A DNA stretch of 64,000 nt from Cylindrospermum sp. FACHB-282 (GTDB lineage Bacteria > Cyanobacteriota > Cyanobacteriia > Cyanobacteriales > Nostocaceae), in the NCBI RefSeq assembly GCF_014697195.1, contig NZ_JACJRJ010000030.1, forward strand, positions 1 to 64,000, given 5' to 3'. Below are positions 52,543 through 61,282 of this stretch, in pieces (the stretch's first letter is position 1; each line of letters opens with the position of its first letter). Position numbers and translations under genes: made by a program. The notes beneath the pieces are model-generated. The model made no database searches. It was not told where the DNA came from and saw only the letters and a list, made by a program, of their open reading frames with translations.

Positions 52543-53925
52543 CTAAATATTTTGTTGGCGTTTTATTCCTGCTTCTGTCATAGCTACCAATTCCCCAAGT
52601 TCATCTCCAAAAAATCCATCTGGCCAATTGTTGATATTACCAAAGGTGTCTAGTTCAAGAGGTGTTTTATGAGACGCTCCGCTATTATCAGTATTACAAA
52701 AGTAAAGGGCAGCATCTTGATGAGAAAAACCGTCTTTTTCTTCAGCAATTCGTCGTTGTAACCTGCGAAGCAAATGTTCACTATGACTTTCTACAATTAT
52801 CTGCACATTTCGAGTTTTAATAGCATCAATAAAGACATCAGCCAAACCAGCTTGTACTGACGGATGTAAATGAATTTCCGGCTGTTCTAGAATAATTGTT
52901 GAGCCTTGGGGAGCGTAGTAACAAAGGACTAGCACTGGCAATATCTGGGAAACACCGAAACCAACATCAGTAATCAGCACTTCAGGAGCATTAGGAGAAC
53001 GACGAACTTTTACTTCATATTCTTTACGATTTTCAGCAATTGGTGTTAACCGAAAATCATAAATTAGTCCTAATTCACGCAGCCATTCTGCCACACGTTC
53101 TTCAATTGTTATGCGTTTGCGACCTTTTCCTCTACTGATTTTATCTGAACGTGATGCTAACAAAGCGGGGATTGCTAACTCTCCTCTTCTACCGACATCC
53201 TGTGGTTTTTCCCCAGTCCATATATAGCTACGACGTGGATAGTCTCGCAAGGGGCCAAGGTAATAAATATTTTTTTGAAATAGTTCCTCAAAAGCCAACA
53301 CAAAAAAGGATAAAAAACCTGCATTTTGGTAATAAGCGTTGACTTGATCTGGAAAGCCATAAGTTTTTACAGGAGGTGGCAAATCCCACTTACGACCAGG
53401 AGAACGCTTTATATGGTAACCTTCTGCAATCAGTTCATATTGAGCTTTGCCTTTATTAGATTTCTTTTCTTTACGTCGCATTCCAAACAAGTATTGTTTG
53501 TCTTCATCAGAGAAGCTATAGGTGAACTGTTTCACAGCAATACTGTCTGCTGTCCCTTCAATTATTGTTTTAAACGATAGGGCATTAATCAAAAATAGTA
53601 TTTTATCTGGTGTGCCTTCAGGATCAGAAATCTTTAATGGTTTAGAGAGCTTCCAATTTAAGGAAAATACAATCTCGCTAGGCAATTTGTGTTGATGAAC
53701 AATATCATGAAGAGTACCAAGGTCAATGTAAGTCAGTTCATCGCCTGTATGTATGATTCTTTGGCGATCAGCAGATTCAACAGTCTGTTTGAACATCAAA
53801 AGTAGCTGGATAATCGCTGTTTTTCCAGAACTGTTAGTACCAAACAACCCTGTTAATGATGCCATCCGCATATTTCCCGTATCTTGCCAGGATTTGAAAT
53901 TTTGGGCGTGTAACTGGGTAAGCAT
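52543..53925 (-). CDS. AAA/ABC-type ATPase of the OLD/DUF3696 kind
   Basis: 460 residues, SMC/ABC-like ATPase head. LTQLHAQNFKSWQDTG starts the fold; Walker A is GTNSSGKT (29-36); the signature-like loop is DVGFGVSQILPVLV near 318; Walker B is TIILEQPEIHLHP; and the H-loop is IVESHSEHLLRRLQRR. The order fits stand-alone AAA ATPases (DUF3696/OLD-like) used in phage defence and in ATPase-nuclease pairs. No Toprim domain follows; instead a PIN-like gene is next in the operon. It presumably senses or remodels a nucleic acid and controls the PIN-like protein. Confidence 0.82.
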   Translation of the reverse strand: MLTQLHAQNFKSWQDTGNMRMASLTGLFGTNSSGKTAIIQLLLMFKQTVESADRQRIIHTGDELTYIDLGTLHDIVHQHKLPSEIVFSLNWKLSKPLKISDPEGTPDKILFLINALSFKTIIEGTADSIAVKQFTYSFSDEDKQYLFGMRRKEKKSNKGKAQYELIAEGYHIKRSPGRKWDLPPPVKTYGFPDQVNAYYQNAGFLSFFVLAFEELFQKNIYYLGPLRDYPRRSYIWTGEKPQDVGRRGELAIPALLASRSDKISRGKGRKRITIEERVAEWLRELGLIYDFRLTPIAENRKEYEVKVRRSPNAPEVLITDVGFGVSQILPVLVLCYYAPQGSTIILEQPEIHLHPSVQAGLADVFIDAIKTRNVQIIVESHSEHLLRRLQRRIAEEKDGFSHQDAALYFCNTDNSGASHKTPLELDTFGNINNWPDGFFGDELGELVAMTEAGIKRQQNI

Positions 53926-54005
53926 AAATTAAAGTTCCAAATTCCTGTTCCTGGCTAATCGGCTGATTCTACTTGAATGATTTCAAAGTAGATGATCCTA
54001 GCTGT

Positions 54006-54377
54006 TTAATCTTCCAGTGATTTGGCTGGTACTTCGATTGCTGTAACGTCAATTGTGCCTTCTGGTGCGAAGCGTTGAAAATGATTATTTTTGACTGACA
54101 ATTGCTCCCCACAGTTGGGGCATTGCAAATTGCTGTTATTTAAACCTGTAAATTCGTATTCACAAACGGGACAGTTGTCAACAACTAAATTGCGTTGTAG
54201 CCACCAGCGAAAGCCGAAAAAAGCTACAATTGGTGCGAGAAACAGCAACCCCACAATAATCAGCAACGAATTCACCAACCACCCTAAGCCCAATGATGCC
54301 AGCAACCAAAAAACTGCTAACAGGGTGAGCCAAGGGCGGAGATTATCAAGATTCAATGGAAAGTTCTTAAGGCTCAT
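54006..54377 (-). CDS. Membrane protein with C-terminal zinc ribbon
   Basis: 123 residues. Two hydrophobic helices (about 15-36 and 38-58; FWLLASLGLGWLVNSLLIIVG) are followed by a basic FRWWLQRN and a zinc ribbon, CPVC...CPNC (about 69-90), on the cytosolic side. The family looks like a conserved cyanobacterial membrane protein of unknown role. It stands between the AAA/PIN pair and a glycosyltransferase, all on the same strand but with separate spacing. Confidence 0.7.
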   Translation of the reverse strand: MSLKNFPLNLDNLRPWLTLLAVFWLLASLGLGWLVNSLLIIVGLLFLAPIVAFFGFRWWLQRNLVVDNCPVCEYEFTGLNNSNLQCPNCGEQLSVKNNHFQRFAPEGTIDVTAIEVPAKSLED

Positions 54378-54421
54378 TGTTTAAAAGTCGTCCTGTTCTT
54401 CCTCTAGGATAGCGAGTTTAG

Positions 54422-55606
54422 TCATTGGTCAGAGGAAAGAAGCAACTGCTGCAACCTTTCTTGGAAGGCATTCATCCCGAAGACAGCGATCGCCTGTTTT
54501 CGTAGCCATTCACCATCACAACGCTGGTCGTTTCCTTGCAGAATTTCGATACAAGCCTTTGCCACAGCATCTGGATTTCGGTGTGGTACTCGCCATCCCA
54601 GTTTACCATCGAGCAAGGGGTCAGCCGAGCCATCGTCGTCACCAGATAACACTGGTACTCCACTTGCCATTGCCTCTAGATAGACTATGCCAAAGCCCTC
54701 TTGGGATGGCATAATGTAGGCATCAGCCAGGCGGTAGTGGGCGATCAATTGTTCTGTGGGCACAAATCCAGCAAAGACTATGCGATCGCTCACACCTAAA
54801 TCTTGGGCTAGCTGGGCTAATCGCGGTTGGTCATCGCCTCGACCAATTACCAAGTATTTTACTTCGGGGAAAACCTGAGTGATTTGTGGTAGCGCCCGAA
54901 TTGTGACATCCACACCTTTGTAAATATCTCCTGACCACAACCGCGCCACTGTTAGTAAGACTTTAGTATTATTTAAGCCGTACTTATCAACTAATTCTGG
55001 CGGCTTGGGGCCAGGAGTAAATTTATCCTCATCAATAGCACAAGGAAGGATCTTGATGGTGTTTGGGTCTAGACTATTAGCAGCACAAAGGCGATCGCGG
55101 CTGTAGCGGCTAATTGTCCAAATCTCGGCGGCTGATGTTAGGGCCTGACGTTCTTTGATTGTCAGCGGTTTCCAGACTTCCTTACCATAAGTCAGCACAG
55201 TGTAGGGAATCCCCAAGGGCTGGCAGAAGGTTTTAATCATTACTGCCAGGTTAATATGACCACAAAAAACATGTTGGGGGCGTTTTTGCAACAGCAACTT
55301 GAGCAAAGCTAATGCCAAGTTAAATCTTGCTAGCTGGGACGAGAAGGTTTTAAAGTAGTGAAATTTTAAATTTTCTGATTCAAAAGGATTTAAACAATCG
55401 GGGCTATCTCGCAACAATAGAACTTCTGCCCTAAATCGGTGTTTAAATTCCTGATATCCGCGAAAAATGTCTTTTACATAGGATTGAATACCACCTTCAA
55501 GTGCATATATTTCTAAAAACACGAAGAAATGGTGGGTTTTTTTGTTCAATTCATGACTTAAGTTTAGGTTTTCTGGCACTTTACTCAAATCTTGGTTTGT
55601 TGGCAT
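54422..55606 (-). CDS. GT4-family glycosyltransferase
   Basis: 394 residues, GT-B fold. N-terminal half: LEIYALEGGIQSYVKDIF and CGHINLAVMIKTF. C-terminal half: VLLTVARLWSGDIYKGVDVTIRAL, YLVIGRGDDQPRLAQLA, IVFAGFVPTEQLIAHYRLADAY and the donor-site PSQEGFGIVYLEAMASG with the E-x7-E pattern. This is a retaining sugar transferase of the GT4 family; sugar and acceptor are unknown, likely a surface polysaccharide or glycolipid. Single gene with a long leader. Confidence 0.9.
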   Translation of the reverse strand: MPTNQDLSKVPENLNLSHELNKKTHHFFVFLEIYALEGGIQSYVKDIFRGYQEFKHRFRAEVLLLRDSPDCLNPFESENLKFHYFKTFSSQLARFNLALALLKLLLQKRPQHVFCGHINLAVMIKTFCQPLGIPYTVLTYGKEVWKPLTIKERQALTSAAEIWTISRYSRDRLCAANSLDPNTIKILPCAIDEDKFTPGPKPPELVDKYGLNNTKVLLTVARLWSGDIYKGVDVTIRALPQITQVFPEVKYLVIGRGDDQPRLAQLAQDLGVSDRIVFAGFVPTEQLIAHYRLADAYIMPSQEGFGIVYLEAMASGVPVLSGDDDGSADPLLDGKLGWRVPHRNPDAVAKACIEILQGNDQRCDGEWLRKQAIAVFGMNAFQERLQQLLLSSDQ

Positions 55607-55899
55607 TCACTGCGTGGGTGCTAATTTTTGGAGAAAAATCTTGATTTTCTATTTTTCTAGATTATTCCTCCAACGGGTTCTTGTCACCACAGATTGTTTT
55701 ACGTCCATCAAGAGTTTATCCAAAATATACGCCAAGCATACTTGATTAGCTTTTTCTTAGCGGCGCGTGGGGCAGGCATATTTAAAATTCTGCTTTGGCA
55801 GTACTAGGACACCATGAGGAAAATAACTATCCAGTTAAAAAAAATTGATGGATCTGATAAAAACTTGCATTCCTCCCTCCTGCTTCCTGGTGAATTGCA

Positions 55900-56343
55900 C
55901 TAATGTTGTGCTTCTAGAGAATATTTGACAATTAGCAGACAATTCCTGCTATCTGCACTACGTTCATAGACAACATAGTCAGCCAAGCGCCGCAGTAGAA
56001 ACCACCCATAGCCGCCTACTTGCAGAGTGCCTGGTTCTGGCTCGGCGATCGCATCAGGATTAAAAGGTTTTCCATGATCCCAAATTCTTATTTCCAGCCG
56101 ATCAATCCACAGAATAACTCCAATCTCTATGGTTGTTTCCGGTGGTAAAGCACGATGAGCGTGACGAACTGCGTTGGTAAAGCCCTCTGCTAATGCTAAG
56201 TTGAGGCGATAAAGTTGGCTTTCTGACCAGCCGAATTGAGTTAAATGTTGCAGACCAAATTGCTCAAACCATTGTTGCACCTGGTTTAGGAGCTGAAGTT
56301 CGCTCTTTACCGTCAGATGGTCTTGCTGCACTATGCTTAGCAT
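55900..56343 (-). CDS. Anti-sigma regulatory factor (RsbW-like HATPase)
   Basis: 147 residues from the ATG at 56343 with AAGG before it; the longer frame starts at a TTG and adds non-conserved residues. One HATPase domain: N-box LNLALAEGFTNAVRHAH, G1-like IWDHGKPFNP and GGYGWFLLRRLAD (G2-like). This is the serine-kinase anti-sigma factor type that phosphorylates an anti-anti-sigma protein in partner-switching circuits. No such partner gene is adjacent. Confidence 0.85.
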   Translation of the reverse strand: MLSIVQQDHLTVKSELQLLNQVQQWFEQFGLQHLTQFGWSESQLYRLNLALAEGFTNAVRHAHRALPPETTIEIGVILWIDRLEIRIWDHGKPFNPDAIAEPEPGTLQVGGYGWFLLRRLADYVVYERSADSRNCLLIVKYSLEAQH

Positions 56344-56618
56344 TGACCTTGACTTGAATGTATGTAAGTGAAAGTAATTAAGAAATGTTTGTATTTGTGG
56401 TTTGGAATCGTTTGGACATACGAAACCTAAAATTCCAGATGCAACCAAGACAATTAAAATTGACGCCTGTTGGTTTTCTCAAAAGCAGATTTGCCATTCC
56501 TATCAGTGAGGGTTAACTGCCAACATAGACAGACCGGAGGGCGGCTGATCCTCAGACATGATCACTTTGGTATCTGCTCTGAAAAGTCACAGGCGTCAAA
56601 GCGCTTTGGGTAGCTATT

Positions 56619-57101
56619 TTAGAACAGTCCCAAAGTCAAGGATTTATCCAATGGCATGGCAGCACCAATACCCAGCCAGAGAGTAACCAGAGTGCCAAAA
56701 AGGAACACTGTGGTTGCCACTGGACGACGGAAGGGGTTTTGGAACTTATTGACGTTCTCAATAAAGGGAATCAGGATCAGCCCCAGAGGTACGGAAGCCA
56801 TTGCTAACACCCCTAAGAGTTTGTTGGGGAGCGATCGCAAAATCTGGAAGACTGGATACAAATACCACTCTGGCAGAATTTCCAACGGTGTGGCAAAAGG
56901 ATTTGCTGGTTCACCAGTCATTGCCGGATCTAGCACAGCTAGAGCCACAATACAGGCGAAGGAACCCATAATCACGATGGGAAATACATACAACAAGTCA
57001 TTAGGCCAAGCGGGTTCACCATAGTAGTTGTGACCCATCCCTTGGGCGAGTTTGGCTCTTAACTTAGGATCACTGAGATCGGGTTTTTTCTGGGTTGACA
57101 T
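56619..57101 (-). CDS. petD: Cytochrome b6f complex subunit IV
   Basis: 160 residues, the exact family length. [36 protein letters not shown] and the quinone-site loop PEWYLYP are unmistakable, followed by three membrane helices. Subunit IV forms with cytochrome b6 the plastoquinol-oxidising core of the b6f complex in the thylakoid. It follows petB on the same strand with a rather long 265-bp gap, in which an extra promoter or processing site may lie. Confidence 0.97.
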   Translation of the reverse strand: MSTQKKPDLSDPKLRAKLAQGMGHNYYGEPAWPNDLLYVFPIVIMGSFACIVALAVLDPAMTGEPANPFATPLEILPEWYLYPVFQILRSLPNKLLGVLAMASVPLGLILIPFIENVNKFQNPFRRPVATTVFLFGTLVTLWLGIGAAMPLDKSLTLGLF

Positions 57102-57366
57102 TTTTAAATGTGCTCTCCTGCTTAAGTTGAGTTAAAGCATTGGTGAAAGCGATTAGCTGTCAGGCAAGCCCCTTGGAGGGAAACACTGCTACGCTATGAG
57201 CGTGAGTTGCAGCTACTGATCCGTGGCTTTTACAGCTTACAGTTTCAGAAGAAGAGTGTTTGTTTGCAACTTATTGTGTTAATTATTTCTTCTGTTTCCT
57301 AAGTTTAAAACAAACAACTCCATCTGGAAACTGAATGCTGTTGCCTTTAAGCTAACAACTTTTAGA

Positions 57367-58014
57367 TTACAAAGGACCAGAAATGCCTTGTTTGCGGATC
57401 ATCAAGAAGTGGAACAGCATGAAGACCGCAATCAACCAAGGCAGGACAAAGGTGTGAGCGCTATAGTAGCGAGTTAGGGTTGCTTGACCAACACTCGAAC
57501 CGCCCCGTAGCAAGTCTGAGATCAGAACGCCGACCACAGGAATAGCTTCTGGAACGCCGCTAACGATTTTTACAGCCCAGTAGCCTACTTGATCCCAAGG
57601 TAGGGAATAGCCTGTGACGCCAAAGGAGACGGTGATCACAGCGAGGATGACACCACTAATCCAGGTCAGTTCCCGGGGCTTTTTGAAACCGCCGGTCATG
57701 TAAACCCGGAAGGTGTGCAAAATCATCATCAACACCATCATGCTGGCAGACCAGCGGTGGATGGAGCGAATTAGCCAGCCGAAGTTGACTTCACTCATGA
57801 TGTATTCTACGGATGAATAAGCCTCAGCGACTGTTGGCTTATAGTAGAACGTCATGGCAAATCCAGTGGCAAATTGGATGAGAAAGCAAACCAGGGTAAT
57901 TCCACCCAGACAGTAAAAGATATTGACGTGGGGAGGGACGTACTTGCTGGTGACGTCGTCAGCGAGGGCCTGAAGTTCCAAGCGTTCCTCAAACCAGTCA
58001 TAAACGTTGGCCAT
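57367..58014 (-). CDS. petB: Cytochrome b6
   Basis: 215 residues, full length. It starts [13 protein letters not shown]; four membrane helices carry the paired haem histidines ([20 protein letters not shown] and [12 protein letters not shown]...[11 protein letters not shown]), and Cys35 in FYCLGG binds the extra haem c. It is the core electron-transfer subunit of the thylakoid b6f complex and precedes petD. The gene is divergent from ctpA. Confidence 0.98.
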   Translation of the reverse strand: MANVYDWFEERLELQALADDVTSKYVPPHVNIFYCLGGITLVCFLIQFATGFAMTFYYKPTVAEAYSSVEYIMSEVNFGWLIRSIHRWSASMMVLMMILHTFRVYMTGGFKKPRELTWISGVILAVITVSFGVTGYSLPWDQVGYWAVKIVSGVPEAIPVVGVLISDLLRGGSSVGQATLTRYYSAHTFVLPWLIAVFMLFHFLMIRKQGISGPL

Positions 58015-58380
58015 ACAATCTCAAGTTCCTAAGAATCGGTTGCGGTTGATAAATCTCCCAATAAGCAATTTTGGGATTTTAGCAAAGGTAAATTTGTGCG
58101 TGTGCTTGTCGGCTTGCAGAATGGTTAGAGTTTTCAGAAACTTAACACTCTGTAAATATGGAATATATTGCGTTCTATTCGCAACCTAACAGCGAAACCT
58201 TGGTCACAAAGTAGATTTTATCGTTTGCTGAGTGGGATGCACTGGAACCAGCTGATTAAACAACTTGATGAGAACAATGCACCACTTCTATAAAAAAAGT
58301 AACATAGTCGAGAGATAGATTTCATCTAAAACAATGTAAATGGGTAGTTATAGGGAATTTGGGTTGAGGTGGAATTGAAA
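58015..58380. other. Divergent petB/ctpA promoter region, 366 bp
   Basis: No gene. Promoters for petB-petD (leftwards) and ctpA (rightwards) must lie here. I could not assign boxes with confidence. The ctpA leader ends in the ribosome binding site TTGAGGTGG (58364-58372). Confidence 0.5.
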
Positions 58381-59622
58381 ATGGGGTTCATGAATAAACA
58401 GGTTTTTCGGCTGGGATTTTCATTGCTAGTGGCTCTTTGGTTGGCGTTCTTTTCCATTATCCCACCAGCAGCAGCTTTGACTGATGACCAAAAGCTAGTA
58501 TCAGAAGTTTGGCGAATTGTCAATCGCACTTATCTGGATGAGTCGTTTAATCATCAAAATTGGGCGGCAGTGCGGCAAAAAACCCTGGAGAAGCCGCTAA
58601 AAAACCACCAAGCAGCTTATGAGGCAATTCAAAGGATGCTCAAGAGCCTCGATGACCCTTTTACGCGGTTTTTAGACCCAGAGCAGTACCGCAGTTTGCA
58701 GGTGAATACTTCTGGGGAACTGACGGGGGTGGGATTGCAAATTGCTCTCAATGCCCAGGGAAAATTGGAAGTAATAGCTCCCATAGCGGGTTCTCCAGCT
58801 GATAAAGCCGGGATTCGACCACGCGATCGCATCCTCAAAATTGAGGGCTTCTCTACGGAAAATCTCACCCTCGACGAAGCCGCAGCCAGGATGCGCGGGC
58901 CAATTGGCAGTCTAGTCACTCTCTTGATTGATCGAGAAGGAGAAGCAGAAACAGAGATTAGAGTAACGCGCGATCGCATTGCTCTTAACCCGGTGGTGGC
59001 AGAATTACGTTTATCAGAGCAGCAAATGCCCATTGGCTATCTACGCCTAACCCAGTTTAATGCCAATGCCTCAATGGAGTTGGCACACGCTATTACTAGT
59101 CTAGAAAAAAAAGGCGCTGCTGCCTATATTTTGGATTTGCGAAACAATCCAGGAGGACTATTACAAGCTGGAATTGAAATTGCTCGTCAGTGGTTAGACT
59201 CTGGGGCTATAGTCTACACCGTGAATCGGCAAGGCATTCAGGGGAGTTTTGAAGCCTTAGGACCAGCACTGACGGCAGATCCGCTAGTGATATTAGTAAA
59301 TCAAGGAACTGCTAGCGCCAGCGAGATTCTCGCCGGGGCACTACAAGATAACGGTCGGGCCCAATTAGTAGGCGAAACTACCTTTGGAAAGGGACTAATC
59401 CAATCCTTATTTGAATTGTCTGATGGTTCTGGCTTGGCAGTAACAATTGCTAAATACGAAACCCCTAACCATCGTGATATCAACAAATTAGGTATTAAGC
59501 CAGACAAAGTAATTACTCAAGCAGCCCTTACCCGCGACCAGATTGCCACAGAAGCCGATGAGCAATATCAAGCAGCAGTGGAACTCTTGATCAAAAACTC
59601 CGTAGTCGCAGGAGCGAAATGA
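58381..59622 (+). CDS. ctpA: Carboxyl-terminal processing protease CtpA
   Basis: 413 residues from the ATG at 58381, placed 8 nt after GAGGTGG; the frame also opens at a GTG at 58369, less well spaced. A signal peptide (about 1-32, ending PPAAA) sends it to the lumen. A PDZ domain (about 100-190, with ELTGVGLQIALNAQG) precedes the catalytic core. Ser312 (TASASEI) and Lys337 (TTFGKG) are 25 residues apart, as in tail-specific proteases. CtpA cuts the C-terminal extension of the D1 protein before the oxygen-evolving cluster can form. Divergent from petB. Confidence 0.92.
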   Translation: MGFMNKQVFRLGFSLLVALWLAFFSIIPPAAALTDDQKLVSEVWRIVNRTYLDESFNHQNWAAVRQKTLEKPLKNHQAAYEAIQRMLKSLDDPFTRFLDPEQYRSLQVNTSGELTGVGLQIALNAQGKLEVIAPIAGSPADKAGIRPRDRILKIEGFSTENLTLDEAAARMRGPIGSLVTLLIDREGEAETEIRVTRDRIALNPVVAELRLSEQQMPIGYLRLTQFNANASMELAHAITSLEKKGAAAYILDLRNNPGGLLQAGIEIARQWLDSGAIVYTVNRQGIQGSFEALGPALTADPLVILVNQGTASASEILAGALQDNGRAQLVGETTFGKGLIQSLFELSDGSGLAVTIAKYETPNHRDINKLGIKPDKVITQAALTRDQIATEADEQYQAAVELLIKNSVVAGAK

Positions 59623-59633
59623 GATAGGGAAGT

Positions 59634-59668
59634 GGGGAGATGTGGAAAAGTAATTTTTTCCCATCTCC
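59634..59668 (+). terminator. Terminator-like hairpin after ctpA
   Basis: GGAGATG (59636-59642) pairs with CATCTCC (59662-59668), 12 bp after the ctpA stop, followed by TACTTTTCT. The loop is long (19 nt) but T-rich. It probably ends the ctpA transcript before the convergent gene. Confidence 0.45.
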
Positions 59669-59724
59669 TACTTTTCTCACTCAGCACTCAAAATACAGTA
59701 CTAGTTACGTCTTGTACTCAGTAC

Positions 59725-60465
59725 TCACAGCAGGGGTTGTTTTTGCAGCAACGACTGTAAATCTAGGGAGGCGAGGCGCTGGTAAGCTTGGTCTATTACA
59801 CGTTTACCTCGGAGAAAGCCCGTATTTGTGCCAGGACAAATGTACTGGAGAGTTTCTGGTGTAAAGCGATCTAAGATTGACTGGAGGCTTTTAATTTGCC
59901 GCGGCCAGTGAAAGGTTTTTGCTGTTCGTAATGGTACTGGTTCGCCTTTCTCATTGGGGACTAAATGGCGTCCAGTAAACAATACCCCCCCAAATTCTTG
60001 GTAGTATAGGCAAGATGAGCCAGGAGAATGACCTGTTGTCCAAATGACTTGTGCTGTTGAATCGAGACTGAATTCTTGACTAAAGGTAGTTACGGTTAAC
60101 CCTGGTAACAAATAGGCTTCTTCTTCTTGAATCAGAATCTCGCAACCCAAGGTTTGCTGAATTTCTGCCGTCTTGCCAATAGCACCACGATGAGTGATAA
60201 ATAACCACCGCACGCCACCATGCGATCGCCAAAAATCTTGATTTGTCTGATCTAGGGTTGGGCAATCTATGAGGATATTACCTTCATTTCTGACAATAAA
60301 GTAAGAAGTTGCCCCTAATGTATCCCGATTTGGGGGAAAGGCAAAGATCCTGTTGAGGGCTAAGTCTGATGGGAGTACACCTGGGCTAGGAAATGCGTCA
60401 GAGAGTACTAATCGGGGTGGCTTAGTTGCCTGACTCGGCTGTTGAGGTAAGGGGTAAATAACTAG
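59725..60465 (-). pseudogene. Metallo-beta-lactamase-fold hydrolase, apparently without a normal start
   Basis: The frame is open from 60465 and encodes about 246 residues with the family pattern: FAFPPNRDTLGATSYFIV, NILIDCPTLD, WLFITHRGAIGK (where HxHxD is reduced to THRG), TTGHSPGSSC and GVLFTGRHLVP. The metal-binding HxHxDH motif is missing, so this is a non-classical member or one with altered chemistry. Upstream of the GTG at 60213 (inside the conserved part) there is no ATG, GTG or TTG in frame before the TAG at 60466-60468. The start was probably lost when mobile DNA landed next to it (tnpB remnant at 60.6 kb). A non-standard start cannot be excluded. Confidence 0.6.
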
Positions 60466-60571
60466 CTAATTATTTGCTAACAACTTTTTAATATATCGCA
60501 CTAATGTCAGCCAATGGCAGATAGTGGGATAATCAACAGTATCAGTCCACAGCAGGATCGGGATTAAGGAT

Positions 60572-61054
60572 TTGAATGTATCATCCATGTTGGCGAAAGC
60601 AATTGCTGATATGGGATTTTTTGAGTTCCCGTGGCAGTTGGAATACAAGTGCGAACTGTATGATAGCCAGTTAGTGGTTATCAATCGCTGTTATCCCAGT
60701 AGCAAGACTTGTTCTCGTTGTGGTGCGCTGATTGAGTCCCTGGCTGTATCAGAGCGCGTTTATCACTGTCAACAATGTGGACTGCAAATTGATCGAGACT
60801 TAAATGCGGCTCTGAATTTAAGTCATGGGGTAACTTCTACAGCGTCAGCTTGTGGACTTGATAGCGCCAACGCTGCCTGTTGTGAAACAGGAATAAAATG
60901 TCAGCATTGGTTAGCATTTTTGGGACGTTATCATAAAATAAAGAAGTGCAGGTGCGGTGATTTGGTTCAATTCCAGATACTTTCATCTCCTTTGGCCAAG
61001 GGAGTTCAATCACATTTGGCAACAATAGACCCGAACCGACCGAAAAGCTCTTAA
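60572..61054 (+). pseudogene. TnpB C-terminal remnant
   Basis: The frame encodes NVSSMLAKAIADMGFFEF, YPSSKTCSRCG, YHCQQCGLQIDRDLNAALNL, i.e. the end of the RuvC-like domain with the four-cysteine zinc ribbon and the last catalytic Asp (DRDLNAA) of IS200/IS605-type TnpB. The N-terminal 250 or so residues are absent, and a few residues normally present after SSMLA are missing. The last 50 codons diverge. It is a dead fragment, and 60466-60571 and 61055-61282 around it hold no other recognisable gene. Confidence 0.8.
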
Positions 61055-61282
61055 TCAGCAGAGTGTGGACGCTTAAAACTTTTCTTTTGACAAGTTAGAG
61101 TAGCGAAATTTTTAGATTTAGAGAAGTGTCAACGTCTAGAAATTATTCAGGATTGGAGCTTGAGCTTTAACCAAAGCTGTTAATTGTGGTTGAAAGATTT
61201 GGGTGTAGAGGCTTGTCTTGTAGTTGATGCTGTGGTGTTGAAACTACAGGTACAGCACTTTTTCAAAATTAGTGAAGATAAC

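Noticed and set aside
60466-60684. 72-codon minus-strand frame near the TnpB remnant
   Set aside because: It overlaps the TnpB zinc-ribbon frame on the other strand and shows no family pattern.
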